Below, in pieces: positions 25,488 through 33,565 of a stretch of 64,000 nucleotides of DNA. The position numbers and the translations under genes were made by a program. Every line of letters starts with the position of its first letter. Positions within the stretch are counted from its first letter, which is position 1. The stretch is taken from contig NZ_CP146609.1 in the NCBI RefSeq assembly GCF_037094465.1, positions 248,001 through 312,000 on the forward strand, in the 5' to 3' direction. The notes beneath the pieces were generated by a model. It worked only from the letters and a program-made list of their open reading frames with translations. It had not been told where the DNA came from and did no database searches. Source of the DNA: Pseudodesulfovibrio sp. 5S69 (lineage in GTDB: Bacteria > Desulfobacterota > Desulfovibrionia > Desulfovibrionales > Desulfovibrionaceae).

Positions 25488-25823
25488 GCTTCGCGGCCAG
25501 AGAGGGAAACTCTCGAAAAAGTTTCCCCTCTGGACTCCCCTTCCAAGCCTTTTAGCGCCGCTTCGCGGGGTGGGCCACATAAAAGGGCCCCCTGACGCAT
25601 ACTGGACTCATAGCCCCTGCCTTTCTCTTAATGGAGTGAATCGGGTGCGCAGCACCCGACAGCGGCTCTCTCTTACCGACGCACTCCCGTACCCGGAATA
25701 GGCTTTCGAGAGTGGGTCAGCCGTGCATTTTCCGAAGGGGGATTTGACCGCAGTGTACACCCCCGTACATGAGGATCAAATCCCCCTTCGGAAAATGTGC
25801 GGATGGCCCGCTATCGGAAGCCG
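25488..25823 (+). repeat. Composite intergenic mosaic repeat, copy C
   Basis: Order on the plus strand: family-2 hairpin (25488-25575), module 1 hairpin CGGGTGC-GCA-GCACCCG (about 25637-25655), then module 2 (25701-25823). Module 2 has a 22-bp perfect stem (25726-25747 with 25776-25797) and an inner stem TGTAC 25754-25758 with GTACA 25765-25769. The mosaic fills the 408-nt gap between convergent pepP-like and kup genes and ends 10 nt from the kup stop. Confidence 0.85.
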
Positions 25824-25833
25824 CTAAGGGTCC

Positions 25834-27717
25834 CTATATCTGTAATCGAGCGCCGACTTCGATGACCTGCTCGGAGGGGATATCGAAGAACGCCGCCGGG
25901 TCCATGCCGTTCCTGGCCAGGAAGAGGTAGAGGCCGGAGCGCCAGCGGCTCATGGCCGGGGGATCGCCCACGGTCAGCTTTTCGCGGCCCAGGAAGAAGC
26001 TGGCTGTGTTGATGTCCACGTTCACGCCCTTGTCCTTGCACAGGGCGAAGATCACGGCCACGGTGGGCTCTTCCATGTAGCCGAAGTGGGCGATGACCCG
26101 GAGCACACCCGAGCCGAACCGCTCCAGCTCGATCTTCTCGAAGTTGGGCACGCGGGGGATCTGCTCGGTGCGGATGTTCAGGAAGTAGACCTCGGAGTGC
26201 AGGACCTTGTTGTGGCGCAGGTTCTGGATCATGGCCACCGGCACGGTGGTGTGGCTGCGGGTCAGGAACACGGCCTGCCCCGGAACGCGCTTGGGCGGAT
26301 TCTCGCTGATCTCCTTGAGGAAGGCATCCAGGGGGCGGGTCAATCCACGGGCGCGGACGGCCAGGATCTCGCTGCCCTTCTCCCAGGTGAGCATCACGGC
26401 CAGGACCAGCAGGGCGATGACCAGGGGGAACCACGCGCCGTGGGCGATCTTGGTCATGTTCGCGGCGAAGAACGAGAAGTCCACGGTGAAGAACAGGGCC
26501 GTGAGCCCGACGGCCACGGGCAGTTTCCACTCCCAGCGCCTGCGCATGACCACGTAGAACAGGGTGGCGGTGACCAGCATGCTCGCGGTCACGGCCACGC
26601 CGTAGGCCGCGGCCAGCTTGCTCGAAGTCCGGAAACCCAGGACCAGGCCGACGGTGCAGACCATCAGCAGCCAGTTGACCGGGGCCACGTAGATCTGGCC
26701 CATGTGCGTGGACGAGGTGTGGGTCACGCGCAGCCTCGGCAGGTAACCGAGCTGGACCGCCTGGGAGGTCAGGGAAAAGGCCCCGGTGATGACCGCCTGC
26801 GAGGCCACGATGGTAGCCATGGTGGCCAGGATGACCATGGGGATGATCGCCCAGCGGGGCACGATGGCATAGAACGGGTGGAAGGCGTCCTGGGGCACGG
26901 CCAGCAGGTGCGCACCCTGGCCGAAATAGTTGAGCAGCAGGGCGGGCAGGGCCACCAGGAACCAGGTCAGCCGAATGGGCTTGCGCCCGAAATGGCCCAG
27001 GTCCGCGTAGATGGCCTCGGCCCCGGTGGCCACCAGGAAGACCGCGCCCAGGACCACGAAGCCGTGGACCTTGTTGGCGATCAGAAAATGCAGGCCGTGC
27101 CAGGGCAGGATGGCCGCGAACACCGAGGGGTTCTTGATTACCTGGTGCAGGCCGAGCAGGGCCAGGGTGGTCATCCAGATCAGGATGACCGGGCCGAACA
27201 GGGTGCCGACCTTGGCCGTGCCGTGGCGTTGCAGCAGGAACAGGCTGATCAGGATGGCCAGGGTGATGTGCAGGATGTACGGATCGAACAGCGGCGTGAT
27301 GTGCCCCAGCCCCTCCACCGCGCTCAGGACCGAGATGGCCGGGGTGATCATGCCGTCGCCGTAAAGCAGGCAGGCCGCGAACAGGCCGAGGATGATCAGG
27401 ATCCAGGCCCCCTTGGTCATGTGCTCCCGGCGCGGTTTGACCAGGGTGGTCAGCGCCAGCACACCGCCCTCGCCGTCGTGGTCGGCGCGCAGCACCATGG
27501 TCAGGTACTTGAAGGAGACGATGAGCATCAACGCCCAGAAGATCAGGGACAGGACGCCCAGGACGTTCTCCGGGGTGACCGCGATGCCGTATTCGCCGTG
27601 AAAACACTCGCGCAGGGCATACAGGGGGCTGGTGCCTATGTCGCCGAAGACCACGCCCAGCGCGGCCAGGGAAAGGGCTGCCAACCGTTTGCCCGTCGGA
27701 TTATCGGTATGTTCCAT
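25834..27717 (-). CDS. kup: Low-affinity potassium uptake protein Kup
   Basis: A potassium/proton symporter of the KUP/HAK family, 627 residues. The N-terminus ALSLAALGVVFGDIGTSPLYA is the family signature, followed by SFKYLTMVLRADHDGEGG near residue 69 and LYGDGMITPAISVLSAVEG. About 12 membrane helices are followed by a hydrophilic C-terminal domain of about 170 residues. Length is usual. It is transcribed toward repeat copy C and is divergent from a small gene at 27904. Confidence 0.95.
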   Translation of the reverse strand: MEHTDNPTGKRLAALSLAALGVVFGDIGTSPLYALRECFHGEYGIAVTPENVLGVLSLIFWALMLIVSFKYLTMVLRADHDGEGGVLALTTLVKPRREHMTKGAWILIILGLFAACLLYGDGMITPAISVLSAVEGLGHITPLFDPYILHITLAILISLFLLQRHGTAKVGTLFGPVILIWMTTLALLGLHQVIKNPSVFAAILPWHGLHFLIANKVHGFVVLGAVFLVATGAEAIYADLGHFGRKPIRLTWFLVALPALLLNYFGQGAHLLAVPQDAFHPFYAIVPRWAIIPMVILATMATIVASQAVITGAFSLTSQAVQLGYLPRLRVTHTSSTHMGQIYVAPVNWLLMVCTVGLVLGFRTSSKLAAAYGVAVTASMLVTATLFYVVMRRRWEWKLPVAVGLTALFFTVDFSFFAANMTKIAHGAWFPLVIALLVLAVMLTWEKGSEILAVRARGLTRPLDAFLKEISENPPKRVPGQAVFLTRSHTTVPVAMIQNLRHNKVLHSEVYFLNIRTEQIPRVPNFEKIELERFGSGVLRVIAHFGYMEEPTVAVIFALCKDKGVNVDINTASFFLGREKLTVGDPPAMSRWRSGLYLFLARNGMDPAAFFDIPSEQVIEVGARLQI

Positions 27718-27903
27718 TTACGCTCCGGTTCATGTGGCCGGTCCGGGATCTCCGGCCCGACGCGGAGCATCATACCGTCATCTTCCCTCGGGGGCCACCC
27801 CTCATCTGCGGCCCGGAAACCCCCGCTATACGGGGCTTGACCGCCGGGCCACGCTCTGTCATCAATTTGAATGACACAATGAAAACCTCCGGGGGGTGGT
27901 GCC

Positions 27904-28146
27904 ATGAGCAAGAAAGTCCGCAGTGTCCGCGTGCCCAAGGAATTGGAAACCCTGAACCTTTCAGGCATTATCCGGGAGTGCGAGAGCCACTTGCGTGATC
28001 TCGAATCCGCCACCCTGCTCAAGCAGCAGGGAAACCAGGAGGCGGCCGAGGCGCTGATGAAGACGCGCCAGGCCGACCTGGGCCGCAAGATCGGGAAACT
28101 GGTCTGGGAGGCCCGCGTTCAATACGGAAAATCCAGAGAGGACTGA
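27904..28146 (+). CDS. Small conserved-looking protein of unknown function
   Basis: An 80-residue soluble protein, basic at the start (MSKKVRSVRVPKELETL) and mostly helical by composition, with no cysteine pair or membrane segment. GGGTGGTGCC precedes the ATG. Its stop is one base before the thioesterase start, so the two genes are almost certainly co-translated. I recognise no family. Confidence 0.65.
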   Translation: MSKKVRSVRVPKELETLNLSGIIRECESHLRDLESATLLKQQGNQEAAEALMKTRQADLGRKIGKLVWEARVQYGKSRED

Positions 28147-28147
28147 T

Positions 28148-28654
28148 ATGAAAGCAAAATCCGCAGCAGAATCCGAGGTGATCATGACCCACCTCGTCAT
28201 GCCCCAGGACGCCAACCCCGCAGGCAACCTGCACGGCGGCGTCATACTCAAGCACGTGGACACGACCGGCGGCGTGGTGGCCAAACGCCACTCGCGCAGC
28301 AACACCGTGACCGTGTCCATCGACCGCATGGCCTTCAAGCAGCCCGCCTACATGGGCGAGTTGCTCATCTTCAAGGCCAGCCTGAACCACGTGGGCCGCA
28401 CCTCCATGGAGATCGGCGTGCGCGTGGAGGCCGAAAACCTGCGCACCGGCGAGGTCCGCCACACCAACTCCGCCTACCTGACCTACGTGGCCCTGGACGA
28501 CAACGGCAAACCTACCGAAGTCCCGCCCCTCAAACTTGAAACCGAGACCGCCAAACGCCGCTACAAGGAAGCCGAACTCCGCCGCGAAATGCGCAAACGG
28601 GAACGGGAACTCGAAGAAGGCAAAAAACTCTGCCAACCCAACAAAGACCAGTAG
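28148..28654 (+). CDS. Acyl-CoA thioesterase, hotdog fold (YciA-like)
   Basis: Hydrolyses acyl-CoA thioesters. The 168-residue protein has the hotdog domain with MPQDANPAGNLHGGVILKHV near residue 18, which carries the catalytic Asp/Asn region, and RMAFKQPAYMGELL near 59. VGRTSMEIGVRVEAE continues the sheet. The last 35 residues are a charged helix (KRRYKEAELRREMRKRER) longer than in YciA. The start lies 1 nt after the previous stop. A terminator follows at 28665. Confidence 0.88.
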   Translation: MKAKSAAESEVIMTHLVMPQDANPAGNLHGGVILKHVDTTGGVVAKRHSRSNTVTVSIDRMAFKQPAYMGELLIFKASLNHVGRTSMEIGVRVEAENLRTGEVRHTNSAYLTYVALDDNGKPTEVPPLKLETETAKRRYKEAELRREMRKRERELEEGKKLCQPNKDQ

Positions 28655-28664
28655 CCGGACAAAA

Positions 28665-28688
28665 GGGCCGCCCGAAGCGGCCCTTTTT
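28665..28688 (+). terminator. Terminator after the thioesterase gene
   Basis: GGGCCGC (28665-28671) pairs with GCGGCCC (28677-28683) and is followed by five T. It ends 8 nt before the family-2 part of repeat copy D. Confidence 0.85.
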
Positions 28689-28695
28689 GTTGGAA

Positions 28696-29029
28696 TGCCT
28701 CCGGCGGCCAGAGGGGGAAACTTTTGAAAAAGTTTCCCCCTCTGGACTCCCCCTTCCAAACTTTTTGTCGCCGCTTCGCGGGGCATGACGCACAAAAAGG
28801 CCTCCGACTCATTCACGAGTCGGAGGCCCTTCATTCTTCTGGAGCGAATCGGGTGCGCAGCACCCGACAGCGGCTTTCCTCGCTCGGAATAGGCTTTGAT
28901 TCGCCCCGTCCTGGGGTTCACCCCTTCGGGGCGTTGCGGAAAGACCGCAACGTCCAAATCCGCTGTCCTGCGGATTTGTCGAGAGTGGGTTAGCTGCACA
29001 TTTTCCGAGGGTCCGCAATCGGAAGCCGC
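28696..29029 (+). repeat. Composite intergenic mosaic repeat, copy D (core replaced)
   Basis: Same order as copy C: family-2 hairpin with an 18-bp perfect stem (28708-28725 with 28728-28745), module 1 hairpin near 28850, then the flanks of module 2. The central hairpin of module 2 is absent. In its place is a stretch (about 28898-28979) with two clean hairpins, GTTGCGG-AAAGA-CCGCAAC and AAATCCGC-TGTCCT-GCGGATTT. The right flank ends one base before the stop codon of the next gene. Confidence 0.8.
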
Positions 29030-29893
29030 CTATGCGCGAGACTTCTTCCTTCCGCCCTGAGAGCCGATGTAGATGCCCACGAGAGCCAGGGCGACACCGG
29101 ACAGCTCCACCAAATTGACCGCCTTGCCGAAGAAGAGGATGTCCCAGACAAAGGAGAGGGTCGGTTGCAGGAGCAGGATGAGGCCGACCAGGGCGCCGCG
29201 CACGGTCTGGATGCCGCGGGTGATCAGGAACCAGCCCACGGCGTGGCAGACCAGGGCCAGGGTGGAGATGGCGGCCAGGGACTTGAGGGTGGGGATGGCG
29301 AAGGACTCGCCCTCGACCACGGCGAACGCGCCGAGGATCAGGCCGGTGGCCAGGGCCGCGGCCGAGGCCAGGACCAGGGAGTCCGTCTTGTCCTTGGCCA
29401 GGGAGTATTTCAGCGAGAGCATGTACAAGGCGTAGAAGCAGGCCGTGGCCAGCCCGTAGAACACGCCCAGCCTGTAGTCGGCGGTAAAGCCGGACCAGCC
29501 CACGCCGACCATGAGATAGAGTCCGGCCAGAGCCAGCGGGATGGCCGCGTACATGCGCGGCGGCATGCGCTCCTTGAAGAACAGGGCCGAGACGATGGCC
29601 AGGGGGATGACCTGAAAGTTGCCGAGCATGGTGGACAGGCCCGGCCCGACAAAGGCGATGGAGCGGTGCCAGAACACAAAGTCGCCCGCAAAGAACACGG
29701 CGGCCACGCAGCCCCATTTGATGACGTTGGGGGTGAACAGCCTGAGCTTGCCCATGCGGGCCAGGACCGCGAGCATGGCCAGCCCGCCGCCGGTCAGGCG
29801 GTAGAACCCGGCCACGTCCGGGGGCAACCCGGCCAGGACCACCATGGCCGAGGAGAAGCTGATCAGCACCGCGCCGATGAACAGCGCGCTCAC
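29030..29893 (-). CDS. EamA/DMT-family transporter
   Basis: A 287-residue exporter-type membrane protein with ten helices in two EamA repeats; [20 protein letters not shown] near residue 71 and the second-half [20 protein letters not shown] near 225 are typical. It starts with GTG at 29893 and overlaps the sfsA stop by 4 nt (GTGA), so translation is coupled to sfsA. Substrate unknown. Repeat copy D abuts its 3' end. Confidence 0.88.
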   Translation of the reverse strand: MSALFIGAVLISFSSAMVVLAGLPPDVAGFYRLTGGGLAMLAVLARMGKLRLFTPNVIKWGCVAAVFFAGDFVFWHRSIAFVGPGLSTMLGNFQVIPLAIVSALFFKERMPPRMYAAIPLALAGLYLMVGVGWSGFTADYRLGVFYGLATACFYALYMLSLKYSLAKDKTDSLVLASAAALATGLILGAFAVVEGESFAIPTLKSLAAISTLALVCHAVGWFLITRGIQTVRGALVGLILLLQPTLSFVWDILFFGKAVNLVELSGVALALVGIYIGSQGGRKKSRA

Positions 29894-30618
29894 GGGGCCA
29901 CCACCTTGAGCCTGCGGCCCAGCGTGATGCCGGTCTCGTCCACCTGGGCCACATAGGGCCAGGCCTCGACCCCGGCGTCCAGGGCCGCGTAGAACAACTC
30001 CGCGTAAACCGGATCGATCATGTCCGCCGGGCCGAAACAATGGCCGTCGGGCCGCTGGACCAGGAAGAACAGGACCACGCGCGCGCCGGTCCCGGCCAGG
30101 GCCATGAGCTCGCGCAGGTGCTTCTGACCGCGCTCGGTGACCGCGTCCGGAAACAGGGCCACGTCGTCCTCCACCAGGGTGACGTTCTTGCACTCCACCC
30201 ACAGGTCGCCGGGCGCGCCGGTCAGGTGCGCATCCAGTCGGCTTTGGCCCACCTTGGCCTCTTTCTGGAAATGATCGTACCCGTCCATCTCGGGCAGGGA
30301 ACCCGTCTGCCAGGCCGCGTAGAGCATGCGGTTGGGCGTGAGCGTGTTCACCCCGACCATGGCCCCGGCCAGTTCCAGCCCCTCCAGGGTGTACTTGAGC
30401 TTGCGGTCCGGGTTGGCCGCGGGCGAGAGTAGGGCCGTCCCGCCCGGCCGGAGCAGGCCGAGCATGGACCCGGTATTGTTGGTGTGGGCCGCAAGCAGCG
30501 CGCCCTTGTCCGGGCCGTCCAGGGCCTCGGCCTCCACGGTGAACCGCTTTATCCGACGGACAAAGGCGGCCCGGCGGCACGGGGCATGAAAGGGAATATG
30601 GGCGGCGGGTCTGGACAC
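29890..30618 (-). CDS. sfsA: SfsA family protein (sugar fermentation stimulation)
   Basis: A 242-residue protein with the SfsA pattern: [17 protein letters not shown] near residue 44, [46 protein letters not shown] (nuclease-like acidic core) and [18 protein letters not shown] near the end. E. coli SfsA was named for an effect on maltose metabolism; the fold resembles restriction-endonuclease-like proteins, so a nucleic acid role is possible. The start is GTG at 30618. The EamA gene overlaps its stop. Confidence 0.93.
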   Translation of the reverse strand: MSRPAAHIPFHAPCRRAAFVRRIKRFTVEAEALDGPDKGALLAAHTNNTGSMLGLLRPGGTALLSPAANPDRKLKYTLEGLELAGAMVGVNTLTPNRMLYAAWQTGSLPEMDGYDHFQKEAKVGQSRLDAHLTGAPGDLWVECKNVTLVEDDVALFPDAVTERGQKHLRELMALAGTGARVVLFFLVQRPDGHCFGPADMIDPVYAELFYAALDAGVEAWPYVAQVDETGITLGRRLKVVAP

Positions 30619-30689
30619 GGTTGCTCCTGGGGGACAAGCACTAGGCGATTTCCCCCGCTTTTGCCAGCGGAAAGGAGCCGCCCCCCCGG

Positions 30690-31289
30690 CTACTCCCCTT
30701 GCCCGAGCTTTTCCAGGGCCTCGACGATCTTGTGCCCCTCACCCTCGTACACGGCCTTGTCCTCCTCGGGCGTGGGCGCGGTCACCTCGGGCCAGACGCC
30801 GGGCCGCGGGTCGGGCCCCTTGCGGGCCTCCGCGCTCGGCTTCGTGTCGGTCATGACCGGGGTCTTGCGGATGTCCACGCCGGGCACCGGGGCGCTGAAC
30901 TCGATGGGGATATTGTTCGGATCGAAGGCGTAGATGGAGTGGATGAACCCGTGGTCCACCACCTCGGAGCACCACACGTCCGCGGCCTCCAGTTTGTCCT
31001 TGAGCTCCCACAGATCGTCCTCGGCGGCCACGCCGAAGGCAATGTGGTCGAAGGCGACCTTGCCCCGGACCGGAAACCCGTGGTCCTTTTCGTCCAGCGG
31101 CTCCACGCCGTCCCACTCGAAGAAGGCGATCATGTCGTTTTCCGCGATCTCGAAGAAATAGTGGCGGTAGCCGGGGCGCCCAAGGCCGACCACCAACCGC
31201 ATGCCCAGCAGGTCGCGCCAGAAGCGGATGGTCCCATCCATGTCGCCGGTGACCATGGCCAAATGGTTGATGCCGGTGTATCGTGCCAT
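30690..31289 (-). CDS. VOC (glyoxalase/dioxygenase superfamily) protein
   Basis: A 199-residue protein with one vicinal-oxygen-chelate domain in residues 1-140. [19 protein letters not shown] gives the first metal His, FDHIAFGV the second, and [10 protein letters not shown] carries the Glu. Such proteins are lyases, dioxygenases or resistance proteins; the last 55 residues are hydrophilic and unassigned. ATG at 31289 is chosen because the domain starts at once and AGGAAAGG lies upstream. Confidence 0.85.
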   Translation of the reverse strand: MARYTGINHLAMVTGDMDGTIRFWRDLLGMRLVVGLGRPGYRHYFFEIAENDMIAFFEWDGVEPLDEKDHGFPVRGKVAFDHIAFGVAAEDDLWELKDKLEAADVWCSEVVDHGFIHSIYAFDPNNIPIEFSAPVPGVDIRKTPVMTDTKPSAEARKGPDPRPGVWPEVTAPTPEEDKAVYEGEGHKIVEALEKLGQGE

Positions 31290-31402
31290 GTGCAATCCTT
31301 TCCTTGTTCGGTTTCCGGGCAGGCTACCATGGGAAGGAAAAGGAGAAAAGGAGAACCGGACCGAACCGGACCGAACCGGACGGACCTCCGGCGCGCGGAC
31401 GC

Positions 31403-31430
31403 AAAAAAAGCCCCGGACAGAAGTCCGGGG
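31403..31430 (-). terminator. Terminator for the PEP-CTERM gene
   Basis: On the minus strand CCCCGGAC (31430-31423) pairs with GTCCGGGG (31418-31411) over a TTCT loop. A C and then seven T residues follow (complement of 31403-31409). Confidence 0.9.
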
Positions 31431-31452
31431 CCCGTGTCCGTCTTGTCTACGT

Positions 31453-32388
31453 CTAGGCGCGTTGTCCGCGCCGCCGCATGAAACCGACCAGCCCCAGGAG
31501 CCCGAGCCCCATGATGGCGAAGGTGCCGGGTTCGGGCACCGGCGTGGTGCTGTTGAACGGGACGTCGTGCTGCTGAATATGCGCATAGTAGAAATCCGCG
31601 ATGAGGGTTCCGTCTATGCTGCCCCCTCCGCCGCTGATTTTGTCATAGTAGCCGGTTACGGTGGCATTCGGGGCCAGGATGGAGCCCTGGACGCCGACGC
31701 CGTCCAGATACAGGCTCTCGGTCTCGTAAAAATTGAACAGGATGTCGTTGCGGTAGGCCGTGAGATCCACCATGCCCATGCCGACCAGCCCGGATTCCTT
31801 GCCGGAGACGTTGATCAGGATGGTCGATCCGTCGGCGATCCCGCCGAGGCTCAGTTCGGTGCTGCCCAAAAGGTCGGCGCCGTCGAGGTTGAACACCTGC
31901 AACTGAGAACTGCCGTCGCCGGTCAGGGTCAGGACGTTCCCGCCCAGGACGTCCGTGCCGGTCGCCGCGTAGCCGCCCAGTGTGACGGCCAGGGCCCGGA
32001 GGTAGGCCGCCTGTTCCTTGAAATTGATCACGCTGGTGCCTGCATACAGGGTCCCGCTGTCCACGTCCGGGGATGACAAGACAGAGCCGCCCACGGCCAC
32101 GTCGCCGTGGTAGACATCCCCGCCGTTGTAGTTGAGGTTTCCCCCCACCACCAGTGAGTAGCCGGAGTAGCCGTCGGGCAGGGCATACCCGACGGAGTAC
32201 GGACTCATGGTGGCGTTGCCCCCCACGGCCAGACGGCCCTGGGTATCGGAGGCGCCGCTCGAAAACTCGCCGAGGATGAACGCGTTGTACTCCCCGGCCT
32301 CGCCGAGGTCGATGTAGCCCGCCCGCGCGGGGGAGGCCGCGAGGGCCAGTGCCAGCAGGGTGATAAGGATAAATATGGACGTCTTCAT
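31453..32388 (-). CDS. Choice-of-anchor A, PEP-CTERM sorted extracellular protein
   Basis: The protein is exported: residues 1-23 form a signal peptide (MKTSIFILITLLALALAASP, then ARA). The body is rich in Gly, Ser and Asn and follows the choice-of-anchor A pattern (EYNAFILGEFSSGASDTQGR, VGGNATM, repeated VGG.L). The C-terminus is the exosortase sorting signal: PVPEPGTF, a hydrophobic helix, then RRRGQR. Such proteins are secreted and associate with exopolysaccharide. The exosortase is not in this window. A sigma-54 promoter at 32455-32468 suggests regulated expression, as is known for PEP-CTERM systems with RpoN and PrsR-type regulators. Confidence 0.9.
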   Translation of the reverse strand: MKTSIFILITLLALALAASPARAGYIDLGEAGEYNAFILGEFSSGASDTQGRLAVGGNATMSPYSVGYALPDGYSGYSLVVGGNLNYNGGDVYHGDVAVGGSVLSSPDVDSGTLYAGTSVINFKEQAAYLRALAVTLGGYAATGTDVLGGNVLTLTGDGSSQLQVFNLDGADLLGSTELSLGGIADGSTILINVSGKESGLVGMGMVDLTAYRNDILFNFYETESLYLDGVGVQGSILAPNATVTGYYDKISGGGGSIDGTLIADFYYAHIQQHDVPFNSTTPVPEPGTFAIMGLGLLGLVGFMRRRGQRA

Positions 32389-32454
32389 GAGGATGCTCCG
32401 GTGTCTGTGCGTCGGCCCTGCGGGCTCTTTCGCGGTATCGGTATTTGTATCTTA

Positions 32455-32468
32455 GCAAAAACAGTGCC
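32455..32468 (-). promoter_or_regulatory. Sigma-54 (RpoN) promoter of the PEP-CTERM gene
   Basis: Minus strand reads AGGCACTGTTTTTGCT across this position: GGCAC, five bases, TTGC, with GG and GC separated by exactly ten bases as required for -24/-12. The expected transcript start near 32444 leaves a leader of about 55 nt to the start at 32388. Confidence 0.75.
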
Positions 32469-32522
32469 TATCGGCTATCTTTTTGAAATACGGCATGTTC
32501 CGAAAATGTACTATGCAAAATT

Positions 32523-32561
32523 CTGTAAAGAAGCGGCCTTCCCTGTCGGTGATCTTTACAG
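32523..32561. promoter_or_regulatory. Inverted repeat upstream of the sigma-54 promoter
   Basis: CTGTAAAG (32523-32530) and CTTTACAG (32554-32561) are perfect reverse complements with centres 31 bp apart, about three helical turns. The site lies 55 to 95 bp upstream of the -24 element, where sigma-54 activators bind. A related CTTTACAA lies at 32625-32632. Confidence 0.55.
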
Positions 32562-32663
32562 CAGCGGGGCGGAAAATCAACGCGTTGCCGGGCCGCCGGC
32601 GGGCGGCGCGGGCCACTGCGTTCCCTTTACAAATCGCGTGAAATGGGCTCAAACTGCGGCCAA

Positions 32664-33206
32664 ATGTCAAGAGTTCTGCTGCATATCTGTTGTGGGCCGT
32701 GTTCCATCACCACGCTCAAGACGCTGCTGGCCGAGGGGCACGAGGTCACGGGGCTGTTCTACAACCCGAACATCCACCCGCTCACGGAGTACGTGAAGCG
32801 GCGGGACGGCTGTCTGGCCGTGGCCGAGAGACTCGGCGTGAAGGTCATCGTCAAGGACGACGAGTACCGGCCGCAGGAGTGGTTCCGGGCCGTGGCCCAC
32901 CGCGAGAACAACCGCTGCTTCCACTGCTACGCCATGCGCCTGGAGCGCACCGCGCAGATCGCCAAACGGGGCAATTTCGATCTCTTCACCACCACCCTGC
33001 TCTATTCCAAGTACCAGAAGCACGACGAGATCGCGGCCCTGGGCCGGGACCTGGAGTCGGCCAAAACGAAATTTTTGTACCACGACTTCCGCGAGGGCTG
33101 GAGCGAGGGCATCGAGACCTCGAAAGAGTGGGAAATCTACCGCCAGCAATACTGCGGCTGCCTGTACAGCGAGAACGAGCGGTACAAGCGGGAGTTGATG
33201 GGCTAG
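32664..33206 (+). CDS. queH: Epoxyqueuosine reductase QueH
   Basis: QueH reduces epoxyqueuosine to queuosine in tRNA, replacing cobalamin-dependent QueG. The 180-residue protein has LLHICCGPCSITTL at the start and CFHCYAMRLERTA near residue 80, giving the two cysteine pairs that bind the [4Fe-4S] cluster and metal site, then FTTTLLYSKYQKHDEI and YCGCLYS. The ATG at 32664 is preferred because family members begin just before LLHICC; ATG at 32643 would add seven residues. Confidence 0.93.
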   Translation: MSRVLLHICCGPCSITTLKTLLAEGHEVTGLFYNPNIHPLTEYVKRRDGCLAVAERLGVKVIVKDDEYRPQEWFRAVAHRENNRCFHCYAMRLERTAQIAKRGNFDLFTTTLLYSKYQKHDEIAALGRDLESAKTKFLYHDFREGWSEGIETSKEWEIYRQQYCGCLYSENERYKRELMG

Positions 33207-33209
33207 GCC

Positions 33210-33563
33210 ATGCGCGCGCTGTTCGCCTTCCTGTTCACGCGCAAGCACGCGCTCATCGGCTTTCTGTTGCTCAAAACCATTGCCGTGGTCGTCAACGGGC
33301 TGGTCCGGGGCTCGGCCGAGGTCTGGGGCATCGGCATCCTGGCCCTGGCGGTCTACGCGATCATCGCCCGCTTCGCCCAGGCCGGACGGGTCATCTCCAT
33401 CTGGGCCGCGACCCTGCTGATGCTCTACGAGGCGGCCGGGGCGCTGCTCCTGGCCTGGTCCGGCCTGACCAGCGCGCCCGGCATGGCCCTGATCGGCCTT
33501 GTCGTGGCCGCGTACCTCATCGTCGGGGCGCTGGCGGTCTTCGCCAGCCGCAGGGAGAGTTGA
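33210..33563 (+). CDS. Small integral membrane protein of unknown function
   Basis: A 117-residue protein with four hydrophobic helices (about residues 14-32, 40-56, 62-84 and 91-111) and short basic loops. It has no recognised motif. It starts 3 nt after queH and hemW starts 2 nt after it, so all three genes are one transcript. Confidence 0.75.
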   Translation: MRALFAFLFTRKHALIGFLLLKTIAVVVNGLVRGSAEVWGIGILALAVYAIIARFAQAGRVISIWAATLLMLYEAAGALLLAWSGLTSAPGMALIGLVVAAYLIVGALAVFASRRES

Positions 33564-33565
33564 GC

